DNA of 64,000 nucleotides from Primulina eburnea (GCF_022965805.1 NC_133101.1:45333742-45397741); one strand, 5' to 3'; shown: positions 24,059-36,675, counted from the stretch's first letter. Notes: generated by a model not told the origin, from the sequence alone. Translations and numbers: made by a program.

Positions 24059-24640
24059 GACTCTTATATTACATTAGATTCCAGAAATTTAAATAAATCT
24101 TTTATTATATCAATCTGATTCCAAGTTACAAATAAATATAGATCATGTCATAGTAAGGTAAATAATTTAGCACAAATGCTTTAGCCTGTCATCCAGGCTA
24201 ATCTATTTAATATAAAAATTTAAAACAGTAAAATAAAAAACAGAAAATAAAAAAAATAAGAACTTACAAAGTTGTTATCAGAACTTCTAGCTTTTATTTA
24301 TGAACTTCAGAATGGTTTTTACAAGAGAGAATAGAGGGGAGCAAACTCGACCGTGTCCTCCTAAGAACACAGAATGGTCCTATAAATAGATAGAAGAGTC
24401 GGACATGAAACCCCGGATTCCATCTCAAAATAAAAACAGTAAAATGCTTTATTAAAACAAAAAGTAACATGTTTACAAAATTCAAAAAGTATACAGTGAT
24501 ATTCCACCCACTTTTGTCATGTTATGCCATGATGTGTTATTCACCAACTCTTGAGATTCTTCCTCCAATGATTTTTTAATCATCTTTGATATTATCCTTT
24601 AGGGATTTCTTCAAATTTTCAAAGATATCTTCTATTTGAG
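24059..24640 (-). promoter_or_regulatory. pararetrovirus intergenic region candidate
   Basis: AT-rich non-coding DNA after the second ORF, where a caulimovirid promoter and leader would lie. It holds a TATAAATAG on the plus strand at 24381-24389 (TATTTATA-like on the viral strand), AATAAA-like signals on the minus strand near 24290-24300, and a weak tRNA-iMet primer-like stretch (minus TGGAATCAGATT, 24112-24123, 9 of 12 matches). A 7-bp perfect hairpin TAGCCTG..CAGGCTA lies near 24182-24200. None of these is conclusive. Confidence 0.35.
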
Positions 24641-25974
24641 TTAATGAGGAGTATCTTCCTCTGGATCCTGTGCATCTTGCATTTGCATCAAATGTATGAA
24701 TTGATTTTCACTAGATTCAGACGCCATAGATTTATCTGATTTTGAATCAGAACATCCAATATTCTGAAAAAGATCCTTCTTCATTTCTTCATTGTAAATC
24801 TCAATCATTTTGTCTTTTGAATAAATCTCAGAATATTTCTGAGTGAGAATCTTGAATGGACTCATGGAGGCTTTTTCCTTTTCTTGTTGATTATTAATTT
24901 CTTTTTGGTATAAAGAAATTTTTTTTCTTCCATTTGATGAAGAGTTTCATAACCATATGGTTTTCCAGTTTCTGGATCATCTCTCAATAATTTGTCCCAA
25001 AATTTTGTAGAACTGACCCTCCATATGCAAGGGATACCTTCATCAGTGTAACCGAATTCTGGCTGCCATTTCCATATCTATGGGATTCCAAATTCCATGA
25101 AAAACAGACATAAAGTCTTTCCATCAATCCAATGTTCTAAAAATAATTTTTTAATACTTGGGGAAACATTTAACCAAGTATTCATGGGTTTTATAAAAAC
25201 CTCTGGCAAAATCTTTGCAGATGGACCAAATATCTTCCACCAGATTAAAAACCAATTTGGAACTGGATAGTGAAAAACATTTTCACAAATCTTTAAAAAC
25301 CAAGTATGTTTCTTTTTTTCATTTTCATAAAACAAAGTTTTATTAAAACTTTCAATATAATCCCAAAAATTAAATTTAAAACTCATTTTATGATTTTCAG
25401 AATAAAATTCTTTTTCCACCAATGGAGATATACCCCATTCTTCAATAGATATGATCTTCTTGATGATAAACTTTGAGAAGTTATAACTTCCTTTCTGCTG
25501 AGTATTACTGAAAAAGTGAGTTAAATCAACACTTTTTGTAGATATCAGAAGATTTTCATAAAATCCTTTTTGCTTATAAGAACCATATACATATGATGTA
25601 TTGGTTAGATATCTTTCCATGATAGTCCATGGAGTTTTTTCCCATTGGATATCTTTTTCTTCTATAAGAAGAATCAATTCTCGATGTTTTGTCTCTGTAT
25701 ATAGAGCTGAATCATTATCATCATCTTGTATGATGTTAGCATATGATGCTAAACCTTGAGAATCTGTATTACTTCTCTGTTTTTGTTTCAAGAATTCTTG
25801 AAATTCATTTTATAACTCAGTCTGTTTAGTATTACTGGCTGATGAACTAGATAAGTTCTGGGATATTAGCCTCTGTTTGCCATTGCTGTGCAATAATATT
25901 AGGGGGTTTTCCCCTACCACCTCGCCTTCTATAAGAGGACTCTCCTCTTCCTCGGGAATACATATCTGTAAATG
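24641..25974 (-). pseudogene. second ORF of the pararetrovirus, function unknown
   Basis: A start near 25974 gives MSSFTDMYSRGRGESSYRR, an Arg/Gly-rich N-terminus, with stops near 25850 and 25805. An intact 237-codon piece follows (25078-25791) with ERYLTNTSYVYGSYKQKG and NVFHYPVPNWFLIWW, then a Glu/Asp-rich tail (24641-24865). This domain follows RNase H in some endogenous caulimovirids as far as I recall; no enzyme motif is visible. The RG-rich start suggests nucleic-acid binding, which is inference. Confidence 0.6.
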
Positions 25975-25989
25975 AAGACATTAGGATAA

Positions 25990-26446
25990 ATATTCTCGAG
26001 TAAAGAAATCAGGGAGATGATTATCTTGTTTTTTTATAAATGATTTCAAAATCAAAGGGAGCTAAATGAGCCTGCCATCTTGCAAACATTTGTTTAGACA
26101 CATCATGTTTAAAATCTTTGTTAAACATAAATTTTTCAGATTTGCAGTCAGTTTTTATAATAAACTTTTGATTATATAAATCATCTTGAAATTTTAAAAT
26201 ATACCTAACAATAGCTAAGATTTCTTTTGCTACTGTGGAATAATTTTTCTGGGCATTATTCCATTTTCAAGAATAAAATCTTATAAGATATTCATCTTTT
26301 GTTTGGGGATTTTTTTTTGTTTTAAAATTCCTCCAAAACCTATATCTTAGGCATCAGTTTCAACTATTTTACCCCATTGAGGATTAGCAAGCATAACACA
26401 AGGAAGATTTTTAACTTTTTCCTTAATATTTTTACCAACTGGATTG
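25990..26446 (-). pseudogene. caulimovirid RNase H, degenerate
   Basis: In shifting frames the translation shows MLANPQWGKIVET, then RNase H pieces around NNAQKNYST, KFIIKTDCKS and DFFTRE, the last being the usual end of caulimovirid RNase H. Several stops and shifts make it non-functional. RNase H would remove the RNA strand during genome copying. Confidence 0.82.
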
Positions 26447-28621
26447 GATCGCTCCAAGGCTCGCTGCAACCTAAATACGTCATGAAAAATATGTAATAGA
26501 TTTTACTTGACCAAACTATGCAATTAAGTTTGAAAATGCGACAATTACGTCTAACGACTTCGTATTTAATCATGACTCCGAACCAACCCGAACCAACACT
26601 GAACCGACGTATAGTCATGATTAAAATACGCTTAAAATTATGAACTAATGCTCCTTAAATGATGATGGTCGAAATCTAGGTGAAATGGAGGCCAAAACAT
26701 GAAACGCTCTTTCGAGAGTCAATTTGGCACATCGCACCGTAAATTCTCGTACGACCTCAAAAATGATCCGAATCTCAAACGGCCAAAAACGTGGCCTTCC
26801 TAACTCAATGAGGCACTGTCCAGTCCAAGGCCATAGGCTAAACGCCAACCAAGAACTCGAACGAGACTCCGAACCATCACAGCAAGTTGCTGTCAAATTC
26901 CAGCAGCTGCGCAATTGCATGTCTTGTGCTGTTTTCGAGATTACCAGCCATTGGGGCATGAACCACCGACCAGAGATTCTTACCAACATCCAAAGGAATG
27001 ATTTTAACCATGGCTAAGGGGCCTAGGCCAGCCACAATCCTCACCATTCCAGCAACCAACCGAAAACTCTTACCGAGGGCCCTCATGTGTGCGTGTGTGG
27101 TGTTGTGCTTCGCTTGCTATCTCGACTCGTTCCAGTGGCCATTTGGTTGACCATGGCACGATCTAGACATCTTGGGGTATGGCATGAACCGTGGCTAAGG
27201 GCCATAGGCCAACCAAGATCCACACCTTTCCCAAAAATCGAATCAATACATGCTGTATAATGAAGGGGCCGAAGGGTGTAGGGGCTGTTCTTGATGTTTT
27301 AATTGAAAACCGAGCAACCATAGACCAAGCCACCAAAAGGGCAACTTAGTCACGTCTTAGACATGCTAGGGAAGTGATCTAACCATGGCTATAGGCCCCT
27401 AGGGCAGCCATGATCAGATTCATTTCTCCTTTGACAGCAACTGAATTTCGAAAAAGCATCAATGGACAAAAAGTGAAGTTGCTGTCATTTTCGGGTTTTC
27501 CAGCATGTATGGGACTGAACGAATGGACCAACATGGTCTTGACACACTCTAGTACGTGTCTATACGCAGCCTCGAGCCCCTGGAGTCGAGCCAACCACCT
27601 GAATCATCAACACCACCGAAAACGTGTAGCACAATGGAACACAGAAAATTCTGTACATAATATTTTCGAACATGGCTGGGACAAATTTCGGTTTTCATGC
27701 AGAAAATTCATGAGTTTGATGTGTATTAAAAATACTACTATGAATTGATTGAGGTTTGAAAGAAATATAGACATGCCTGGTTTTTGTTTGAAAGAAAAAC
27801 GAAAAGAAGAGACGATGCGGCGCGGAGGAGGTGGAGCGCTTTATTTTCTACCTTTCTTCACACTCGATTTTTCTCTCCTATCTCCCACTGAATTCTCATG
27901 TTTTTTACACTCTGAAATGGCTCTGATTTCGAGATTAGGGAGAGGGGAAATTGGTTAGGGGAGTGAGGGAAGTGGGTGCAAAATATAGGGAACAAATCAA
28001 TATCAAGTCTCCCTTTTTGAATTTTGAATTTTTGTTGCTAACAAATATATCTTGGAGGGATCTAGAATGTGGTGGCCGAATACTCATGCAAACCTAGACT
28101 AGGATTATGCTTATTAATTAATTAATTAAGGGTGGTTAATAATTAAAAAGGTTGGCATGTTAAAATAACAAAGAATGAGTCAAAAGGGTGAGTTGGCATA
28201 GAAATGTTGCATCTCCAAGGGGTGGCCGAATTTCAACAAATAAGTGGAGGGGAAATATTAATTATGTAATAAATTTATAACCCTTAAAAGCCTTACCTAT
28301 CTTTTAAATAATTTAATGAATTAATTCCTTAATTAAGAAACTTAAATGAATTTAATTTCTACTCACCTCAAGTAACTTAAATAATTCTCTAAACCTCCTT
28401 TTCACTTAAATTAACTTATTTGCTAACTAAAATAAATTCTGGAAATATTTTCTAAATCTTATATTTTAACTCTAAACTCCGACTTCAGTCCGGCCTCACT
28501 GAATTAACTGAAAAGAAACAAAATTTAAATTGCTGGCTAAAATAATTAACTTCAAAGAAAAGCATTTAAATAATCATGCAATGAAGTCAATTTAATTTAA
28601 AATACTAGAATTATGCATGGC
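26447..28621 (-). repeat. long Gypsy LTR (copy B) next to chromovirus pol
   Basis: Same family and orientation as copy A; begins at the position equivalent to 22318, so its 3' part is missing. It continues beyond the A homology (28200-28600) with AT-rich sequence up to the pol stop at 28622. The repeated 'AACCATGGCTA' motif is at 27007, 27187 (one change) and 27381. The exact 5' terminus and polypurine tract were not found. Confidence 0.65.
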
Positions 28622-30000
28622 TTATACGTAGTCTAATTTACGGGGGTAACGATCTCTCATCTCCGGCTCAGACTCCCATGTAGCTTCCTCCTCAGAATGG
28701 TTAAACCATTTGACTTTAACTCGCTTAACAAGCTTGTTCCGAAGCTTCTTCTCCTGTCTGTCTAAGATTTGCACTGGTTTCTCCTCATAAGATAGGTTCG
28801 GGGTAAGCTGCAACGGCTCAAAGTTCAGCACATGCGAAGGATTCGCCATGTACTTTCTCAGCATGGAGACGTGGAAAACATTGTGTACTCCGGCCAGATT
28901 CGGCGGAAGAGCAACACGATAAGCTAGCGTCCCAACTCTGTCAAGGATCTCAAAGGGTCCAATGAATCTCGGACTGAGCTTCTCTTTCTTTCCAAATCGC
29001 ATAACACCTTTCATAGGTGCTATCTTCACAAAGACGTGGTTGCCAACTGCAAACTCTAGGTCTCTCCTTCTCTGATCTGCATAGCTTTTCTGTCGACTTT
29101 GAGCAGTCCTCATCCTATCACGGATCTTGACTACTACATCGGCAGCCTGCTGAATAATCTCGGGACCCAATTCTGCTCTCTCTCCTAATTCATCCCAATG
29201 AACAGGAGATCTACACTTGCGTCCATACAACGCATCATACGGAGCCATACCAATAGAAGACTGGAAACTGTTGTTATAGGTGAACTCTACCAATGGAAAG
29301 TTGGACTCCCAACTCCCAGAGAAATCAATGACGCAAGCACGGAGAAGATCCTCCAAAATCTGAATGACTCTCTCTGACTGTCCATCTGTCTCCGGATGGA
29401 AGCTGTGCTAAACAGCCGCTTCGTACCCATTGTCGAGTGTAAACTTTTCCAAAGGAGGAAGTGAATCTAGGATCTCTGTCAGATACGATCGACACTGGAA
29501 CACCATGAAGTCGGACTATCTCCCGGTTATACAACTCTGCATACTGAACCATGGTGAAAGTCGTCTTAATAGGAAAGAAGTGCGCTGACTTCGTAAGACG
29601 ATCTACAATCACCCAGATGGCATTCGATCCTCTGGCTGACCTCGGCAATCCGGTCACAAAGTCCATGGTAACATTCTCCCACTTCCACTCGGGAATGGGA
29701 AGAGGCTTGAGCAAACCTGCTGGTCTCTGATGCTCCGCCTTCACTAACTGACAGGTCAGACACTCGGACACAAATCGTCTGATGTCCTTCTTCATACCAG
29801 GCCACCAATACAATAGCTGTAGATCTTTGTACATCTTCGTACTCCCAGGGTGAATGGAGTACGGGGACATATGGGCCTCTGATAAGATGCCTGCTCGGAT
29901 AGAACCACTGCTAGGAACCCATATCCTGTCTCGGTATCTCACGATACCGTCGCTGACTGTATACAAGACACTGCCCTTGGCTTCATCCCTCAGTTTCAGT
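28622..30000 (-). pseudogene. chromovirus pol fragment: integrase and chromodomain
   Basis: Two overlapping frames (29325-29966 and 28622-29356) are one integrase broken by a shift near 29400-29450. Seen in order: HHCC finger (HPGSTKMYKDL to CLTCQLVKAEH), integrase core with DFVTGLPRS and SDRDPRFTS, the conserved MAPYDALYGRKCRSP block, and a C-terminal chromodomain (PVQILDRQEKKLRNK to EEATWESEPEM). The chromodomain directs insertion to particular chromatin in this lineage. Upstream of 30000 the element is cut by LTR sequence. Confidence 0.93.
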
Positions 30001-30207
30001 ACTTGCCATTTTTTTTATTGCTCAAACATTTTATCAGTTGTTGGATATTTTAAATTGTTTTTTTGGCAAGTAATAATTTCTTCTGACGCTACTTTTAAAC
30101 ATCAGACTTGATTTATCAGTTTATTTTGTGAATTGAGGCATCTTGATTATTTTAAAAGAAAATTTTTAATTTTCCGCAAATTTTCAAGTAAGGATTTTCG
30201 GGCCTTC
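30001..30207 (+). repeat. Gypsy LTR 3' end fragment
   Basis: Inverted match to 19352-19560; ends GGGCCTTCA. It is truncated on the left at the pol junction. Confidence 0.7.
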
Positions 30208-31155
30208 AAAGGGTTGGTACGAAGCCATGATTAAAAATCAAGTTATTGGTTCTATTCGTCTCGTTTTTAGTTCGATTGTTAAGTTTTTGTCAAGTTAAGA
30301 TTTATTGTATGTGTCACATATTTGAACTAAGTCACAGCAAGCCTGGGAACGATCCAACTCATCTGGTAAAAACAAGGTTATAAATATATTACGTGCATAA
30401 AATTATAAAATGTTTATTTTTGAGATATATGTGATATGTCTTGTGGCCACCTTACGTTTATGGGTTTGGAAGTCGGTAGGCGCAACCGAGGACCTCTCCA
30501 CCGGTGACTTACGACCGGTGTATGATTATGTATGGGTACGGACATCCAGTCCAAGGGCTGTGATTGATCTCTACCGCCCACTATACTGATGGTTTAATCT
30601 TATCAGGCGCTCACGTTATGTTATGGGCCACTTGCTTAGAAACATTATCTCTACCAGAAAATTATGATATGTTATGACAGAGCTCTATTGAGCAAAGCTT
30701 TTACGTATGATTTTCAGATATGCACGTAGTTATAATTATTCATGATACGATTTTCACCGTATGCTTTATGATACTTTATTTTTACGTTGCATGCGAGTTT
30801 ATGATATATTTACTTGTTATTCACGATATATACATGTTGAGTCTTTAGACTCTTGATTGTTGTAGGTATTGATGAGGTCGAAAGCGCGGGCGGAGACCAA
30901 TGAGCGATCTTGGGATAGCAGTAGTAAACCCGAGGACCTCATGATTTAATTTATGCACCTTTTATCATTCAAACTCGATTTTAATATGTTGAATTATTTT
31001 TAAATTTTTGTTTGAAATATAATGTTGACTTCTGCTGTTATTTTAAAGTTGAAATTATTTACATCTTTATTTTATAAATTGGGCAAGTTATTTATTTATT
31101 TAGAAAATTTTTAATAATTCCGCAAAATTATGAATACGAAATACGGGCCTTTACA
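30208..31155 (+). repeat. Gypsy LTR fragment, plus strand
   Basis: A further related LTR 3' part, ending ACGGGCCTTTACA at 31155. It includes the conserved stretch 'GTTGAGTCTTTAGACTC' (about 30836) and 'CCCGAGGACCTCATGA' (30929), seen inverted near 19570-19680, 31535-31655, 39215-39330 and 42030-42140. No coding content. Confidence 0.7.
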
Positions 31156-31228
31156 GATAGACTGTTGCTTTGCAATGAAAGAATTCAATGTATCTTCTAA
31201 TTTAGGTGGAAGAACATAAGGTGCATAA
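31156..31228 (-). pseudogene. Athila gag sliver
   Basis: About 73 bp matching the Athila gag at 10448-10525 with a small internal deletion, caught between two LTRs. Confidence 0.75.
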
Positions 31229-33580
31229 TGAAACGTCTGCTTATTCGTTTTGCTTAAAAATTGCTAGAAATTTTTTTTTCTCCTTAATCTCCATGATTAA
31301 AAATATACATATATATATAAATACTTTAAAATATCTTGTCACATTTTAAAAATAAACATCTAACTAACATTTAAAAATCCAAAGGAAAATATTTTAAAGC
31401 ATAAAATCGTCCAACGTTTTACCAACCTAAAAAAATTAGTTGAAAAGTATAGCCCATACAATAACCTCTCAAAAATCTCTCAATAACATAAGCAAATAGT
31501 CGGAAAATCTTTAAAGAAAATCATAAAATTAGTAGAACCGCTGGTCCTCGGGTTATGTGCACCTTCAGTCCAGCCAGGTCATCCATCAAGACCTCCCATA
31601 TCATAATTATTAATATCACCTGCATCGACCACACCTAGTGAGTCTACAGACTCAACACATCATATTCTTGATAACGAATAATACGTATAAAACCACAAGC
31701 AACAGTGAAAAATATTCGTACTTAAAATAACATTTTAATGATAAGGCGTAAACTTTAAACATAAAAATTTTCATAACAATATATTCATATTCATATTCGT
31801 ATCCACATATTCATATTTATGTCAACATATTCATAATCATGTTCGTGTTTGTTGAATTCAGATCGTGATTGTGACTCTTATTCTTAATCTATTGGGCGAT
31901 GGATCCATCTGCATAAAACCACAATATGGGCGGCGAAGATATCAGCAACACTCTCACCGGTCAACTGAGTCCATGGCCAAAATTCGGGCTCCCACTGGGA
32001 CCATAACCCTAACGATATTTCCAATATGTCATCATATTAGTCACAATCCCTTTACGTCCTTCAACATTTCATATTTCCATCACATAACAAAAATATGCAT
32101 ATTATATCGTTTTTCTTTAAAACCAAGCATGCAACATATCTTTTAAATGTCAAGATTAAATCGTAAAAATCCATAAACATTTAAAAACCATAATTTAACA
32201 TATTAAAATTATAAACATCCATAAATAATCATATTAGCATATAGAAAAGTATTTAGAACACTGCCATGACGTTTTCTACTTTTGGGTGTAAAATTACCGT
32301 TTTACCCATAGACGTAAAATTTCAAGTTTTGACATTTTCTTAATACTGTTGACTCTAACATGTCCCAAATAATTATTTAAGCTTACCTCATAGTTCCCAT
32401 AATTTATTTAGCTTAAAAATAGTCTTTTTAATTAAATCATAATTAGTCGTTTTGAAGGCGTTTTAATCCCGAAAAATCCCAAACTTTAATATAAAATTAC
32501 TAAATTATTTTTATATTATTTTAGCCCTGGTGAACCACGAATCGATCCCCGTGAGCCATGTTTCGATTATTTTGCTCATTAAAACCCTAACTTGACCTAA
32601 ATCTTTCACCCCCGAGCCATGGCTCAAATTTCTCGAGCCACCCTCGAGCCATGTTGGATCAAACCCTGACCAGCCCCTTAGGCCACCCCTTGGACCCTTG
32701 GAACCCACGGACCAGACCCCTAGGCTCTAACCGAAAGCACCCAACCAGCACTTGTACTCGGTCGAGAATTGTAGTTGATGTAGGACACTTGATTCATTCC
32801 TAGGACCTGACCAGCGTGCCTAGCCCCTGAACCAGCCTGTTGTGCACTCACCTAAGACCCTAAGGTCACCCCATAGCCCAACCCAAAGTCCCCAGACCGA
32901 GCCATGATCCCTGCACAAGTCTCTGAACCTGCATATCCTTGGTTGCACTTCTAGGGTAAGAGTACTTGTTGGATAGGACTCCTCCCAGCCCACTTAACTC
33001 GAGTCCTAGCATGGCTAGGACCCTACACCCGACTCAATCACGTCCCTGGCTAGCCCTGACCACAAGCAGATACCAAGCCAAGCCTCCTTGGTTGAAGACC
33101 GAACCCATGATCACCATGACAACAACTTATGCACCAGCTTGTGTTTATGATCGTGTATGGTGGTTTGCTTGAATTCTAAGACTCTAAACTCATGTAAAAC
33201 AATGTCTAAACATATCCTAATCATGGCAGCCCTTTTATGCAAATAAACAACATAATTTGGATAAAAAATCATGCTCGAAATTTCATGTCATGTGCAAAAC
33301 CGAAATTTAAACAAACGTGTCACTTGTTTTCCAAACTTTTCATGCATAAAAACATATTATTGTGTGATGATGCTTTAAAGGGCGGCAAGAACCTAGGCTT
33401 GAAAACTCCTTTTGATACTCTCGAAATTTTCTACCAATTCGTGATGTGTGTGAAACCTAGGCTTGAAAACTCCAAACTTTAGGCCTATTAAGCATAAATT
33501 TAGGCCCATTAATGCTTAATTAGAATTTAGTTAAAATATTAAAATAGTTTTCTTTAAATAATTTTGTGAATATAATAGCC
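31229..33580 (-). repeat. long Gypsy LTR, minus strand
   Basis: The left end TGAAACGTCTGC interrupts the Athila sliver; the family match is the LTR beginning at 41692. It contains the conserved 'GTCCTCGGGTTATGTGCACC' (about 31544) and a GC-rich part (32520-33150) with repeated GAGCCATG. The right end merges near 33580 with the Athila LTR and is not sharply defined. Open frames inside are short and look non-coding. Confidence 0.6.
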
Positions 33581-34408
33581 GGGTTGGTGACAAGCATGAG
33601 ATAAAAATCTTCTCACAATTGAAATCAAATAAAGCAACAAATAAAGTTACCAAAGGAGTGACAGTTTTACCATGCTCTAGCATTTTGACCATATCTCTCA
33701 AATTACTTGGGAAATGGTAAAAAACAAAATACCATATTTCAAACAACTCAATTATCTGCATGTTTTATTTTATGTTGAAAGCAAACTCGAAAGGGAAGAT
33801 TTTCAAAAATGATGTGTATGATGACATAATTTATTAGAATACCAATGAAGACTTATGTGTACAAAATAATATTTTATTTGTGGTAGTCTCCTCAAATTGG
33901 GCTATAAATAAGGGTGCACGGTAATGTATTGAGATACCCCTCATTTTATGAACAAACCTTTGAGTTCATAATATTTATTTATTTGTTTTTCCTTTATTTC
34001 TTCATTGAAATATTTTTAGCATGTTAATTTCATATTCAAAGTTTTACACTTTGAATAATGAGTAGCTAACTTCCCAAAGTTGAGATGAAAAGTCGAAACT
34101 CTTTGTATGATAATAAGGTAATTATCTATGTTTTATATTATTTAATCATTATTTATTGTTTATGTTATGGTTAATTTTTTAAGCATTATTATACCCTAAT
34201 TATATACGGGAGTTTTGATTTATTGCTGCTATGTGTTACACTAAATTATTGGAACCATTTAAATGTTAGTTTTGTATTACCAACTATTTAAAGTGAATGC
34301 CTTGATTTATTATATATGAATATATCATAATATTAATTTTTTGGTACCATTTAAATGTTTGTTTGGTTTTACCAACCATTTAAAGTGGCAACTTTGATTT
34401 ACCGTTTG

Positions 34409-34447
<39 letters not shown>

Positions 34448-34623
34448 CCTTGATTTATTATATATGAATATATCATAATATTAATTTTTTGGTACCATTT
34501 AAATGTTTGTTTGGTTTTACTAACCATTTAAAGTGGCAACTTTGATTTAGCGTTTACAAATATATATATATATAGATAAATATATATATAGCACAATAAA
34601 TAATTGACAACATTTATAAGTTT

Positions 34624-34672
<49 letters not shown>

Positions 34673-35058
34673 TAAATATATATATATAGCACAATAAACA
34701 ATTGACAACATTTATAAGTTTTGATATATATTATATACTTATAAGATAATAGTATATAACATAATATAAATATGATTATTTAATATATTGGAATCATTTT
34801 ATTAAGTGGATTTCAATAATGATCATTAATGTTAACTTTATTAAAATATTAAAGAGTGGATCCTCTAATCTCCACTACTTGAATTAAAATTTGAACAATT
34901 AAAAATTACCAATTAATATTCAAACAATGAAAAAAAAAAACAAACAAAAGGATATTGTAGTGTATTTGTAATTACCTTAGCTTCCCTATGGATATGATAT
35001 TCGGACTCACCGAATTATATTACTTGTGGACAATCTGCTCTTGGGAGTACAACAATCA
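33581..35058 (+). repeat. Athila LTR, plus-strand copy, 5' truncated
   Basis: Matches the inverted LTR at 11827-13150 and ends ACAACAATCA. TATAAATAAGGG lies at 33903. A unit of about 150 bp is duplicated (34290-34440 and 34444-34600), and AT dinucleotide runs occupy 34411-34443 and 34626-34676. Confidence 0.8.
34411..34676. repeat. AT dinucleotide runs
   Basis: Runs at 34411-34443 and 34626-34676 with interrupted AT stretches between, inside the Athila LTR. Confidence 0.9.
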
Positions 35059-35075
35059 AAGTCGAATCAAGTTTT

Positions 35076-35093
35076 TGGCGTTGTTGCCGAGGA
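35076..35093 (+). other. degenerate tRNA-Asp-like primer site
   Basis: TGGCGTTGTTGCCGAGGA, two changes from the usual Athila site, 17 bases after the LTR end. Confidence 0.75.
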
Positions 35094-35263
35094 AGTATAA
35101 TTTAATTCAAGTCTATTTAATTATTTATAGTTTATTTTTCTTTACTTGAATTTTTAACGATTTTGTGTGTTTTTCTTCTTTTTTCTTTCGCATTTGCATG
35201 AGCACTTGGTCACGTACATTTAGTGATCGACTCTTTCGAAATAAACCTTAATTTTCACAAAAC

Positions 35264-36150
35264 ATGGCGAAAAACCCATTCAAGAAAATTAATATGAAAT
35301 TTAACCTCAACATGATCATGATAGACGAAAAACACTTAGAGATCACATGAATCTTACACACACTAGTACACTTTTACGTCTAGTTTTTCCCCCAGATGCA
35401 TCTCATTTCAATTTTAAGCCTGGTATTATTCAACTTTTACCTAACTTTTATGGTTTAGATTCTGAAAATCCATATATGCATTTACGAGAGTTTGAAGAAG
35501 TGTGAAACACATATAATGATATAAATTGTAGCATGAACACCATTCGACTTAAGATTTTTTCCTTTTTCTTTAAAAGATAAAGCTAAAACTTGGCTATAAA
35601 ATATTAGATCAGGATCCATTTGAACTTGGGATGAGTTGCAACAAAAATTATTGGAAAATTTTTTTCCATCTCAAAGAACAAATTCTTTGAAATGGCAAAT
35701 AATCACTTTCATTCAAAAATAAGGAGAAACCTTTTTATCAGTGTTGGGATAGATATAAAGAATTGCTTGATCTTCTTCCACATCATGGTTTTGAAATTTG
35801 GAGAGTTGTTTCACAATTTTATGAAGGCTTAACACCTAAAGATAGGCAAATGGTTAAATTTATGTGTAATGGAACATTTGAAGATAAATATCCAAACAAG
35901 GAAATTGAGTATCTCGATTCATTAGCTGAAAATGTTCAAAATTGGGACACTATAGGTACAATCAAACCATCAAACAAGATTTAATCTCCCACATCTGGTA
36001 GAGATATGTACTCCCTCAAGGATGAACATGATCTCCAAGCCAGATTTACCTCTTTGGCAAGAAAAGTTGAGGCACTTGAATTGAAAAAGAATGGTCAATT
36101 AAAATCTATTCAACAAAAATTAATGTTATCGGGATCCATTCGAACTTGGG
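35264..36150 (+). pseudogene. decayed Athila gag, first copy of the tandem duplication
   Basis: Starts at the ATG equivalent to 11619. Gag marks such as FPPDASHFNFKPGI, HHGFEIWRVVSQFYEGL and GTFEDKYPNKEIEYLDS are readable, but stops and shifts break the frame (for example near 35505 and 35720). The end repeats an earlier gag piece (GSIRTWD) out of order. Non-functional. Confidence 0.88.
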
Positions 36151-36154
36151 ACGT

Positions 36155-36198
36155 AAATTTTATCGGTGTTGGTTTTTCAACAAAAATACGAACTTTTT
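36155..36198 (+). repeat. small LTR piece shared with 42379-42430
   Basis: 'ACGTAAATTTTATCGGTGTT' and following bases match the plus-strand LTR at 42379. The same piece recurs in unit 2 of the duplication (37568-37611). Confidence 0.6.
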
Positions 36199-36442
36199 GA
36201 CAATATTGTAGATATTAAAATCAACTTTCTACAGGTCCTGGAATCATCTTAATCTCATTTGCAAAGACAATGTTATTCTTGTTTTATCCAACATGTAAAA
36301 ATAGTAAAAACTTATAATTACACAACTTATATTTTATACATTTTATTATAAAATATATAATATTTAAACATTTAATAAAACAAAAACTATAAATTTATAT
36401 TATAAAAAATTTAGTTAATGTACAATTTTTTTATGTTTATCA
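36199..36442 (-). repeat. Athila LTR 5' fragment, unit 1
   Basis: Begins TGATAAACAT on the minus strand at 36442; matches 13153-13393. It interrupts the minus-strand gag that continues at 36443. Confidence 0.75.
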
Positions 36443-36675
36443 AGGTCCCGTAAATTGCCTCTTGACTGGGTGAGAGTTCTGCTGGAGCTGCTGCCTGTTG
36501 TGCTGCATCTCAAAAGCAATATCTTTCGGGCCTGCTCAGCTTGGAATGCACAAGCAGTGGTAGCTGCATAATCCGCTGGTCGCATCAGCATCACATCTTT
36601 CGCATTTGCATGAGCACTTGGTCACGTACATTTAGTGATCGACTCTTTCGAAATAAACCTTAATTTTCACAAAAC

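Larger units (their letters stand above)
24059..26446 (-). mobile_element. endogenous pararetrovirus fragment (Caulimoviridae-like), RNase H and second ORF
   Basis: Minus order: end of RT/RNase H (26446 to about 25990), second ORF (about 25970-24641), then AT-rich non-coding DNA (24059-24640). It shares about 94 bp with the first fragment (26349-26442 versus 15508-15601). Both edges meet LTR sequence. Confidence 0.82.

Noticed and set aside
19352..28621. One single giant LTR interrupted by viral DNA
   Set aside because: Copies A and B overlap by about 1.7 kb with roughly 10% differences, so they are two LTR copies.
32511..33172. Possible host exon in the GC-rich part of the LTR
   Set aside because: Short frames on both strands, no domain, repeated GAGCCATG motifs and a position inside an LTR.
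34411..34676. AT-rich run as an origin or matrix attachment site
   Set aside because: A simple AT dinucleotide run inside an LTR; nothing specific supports such a role.
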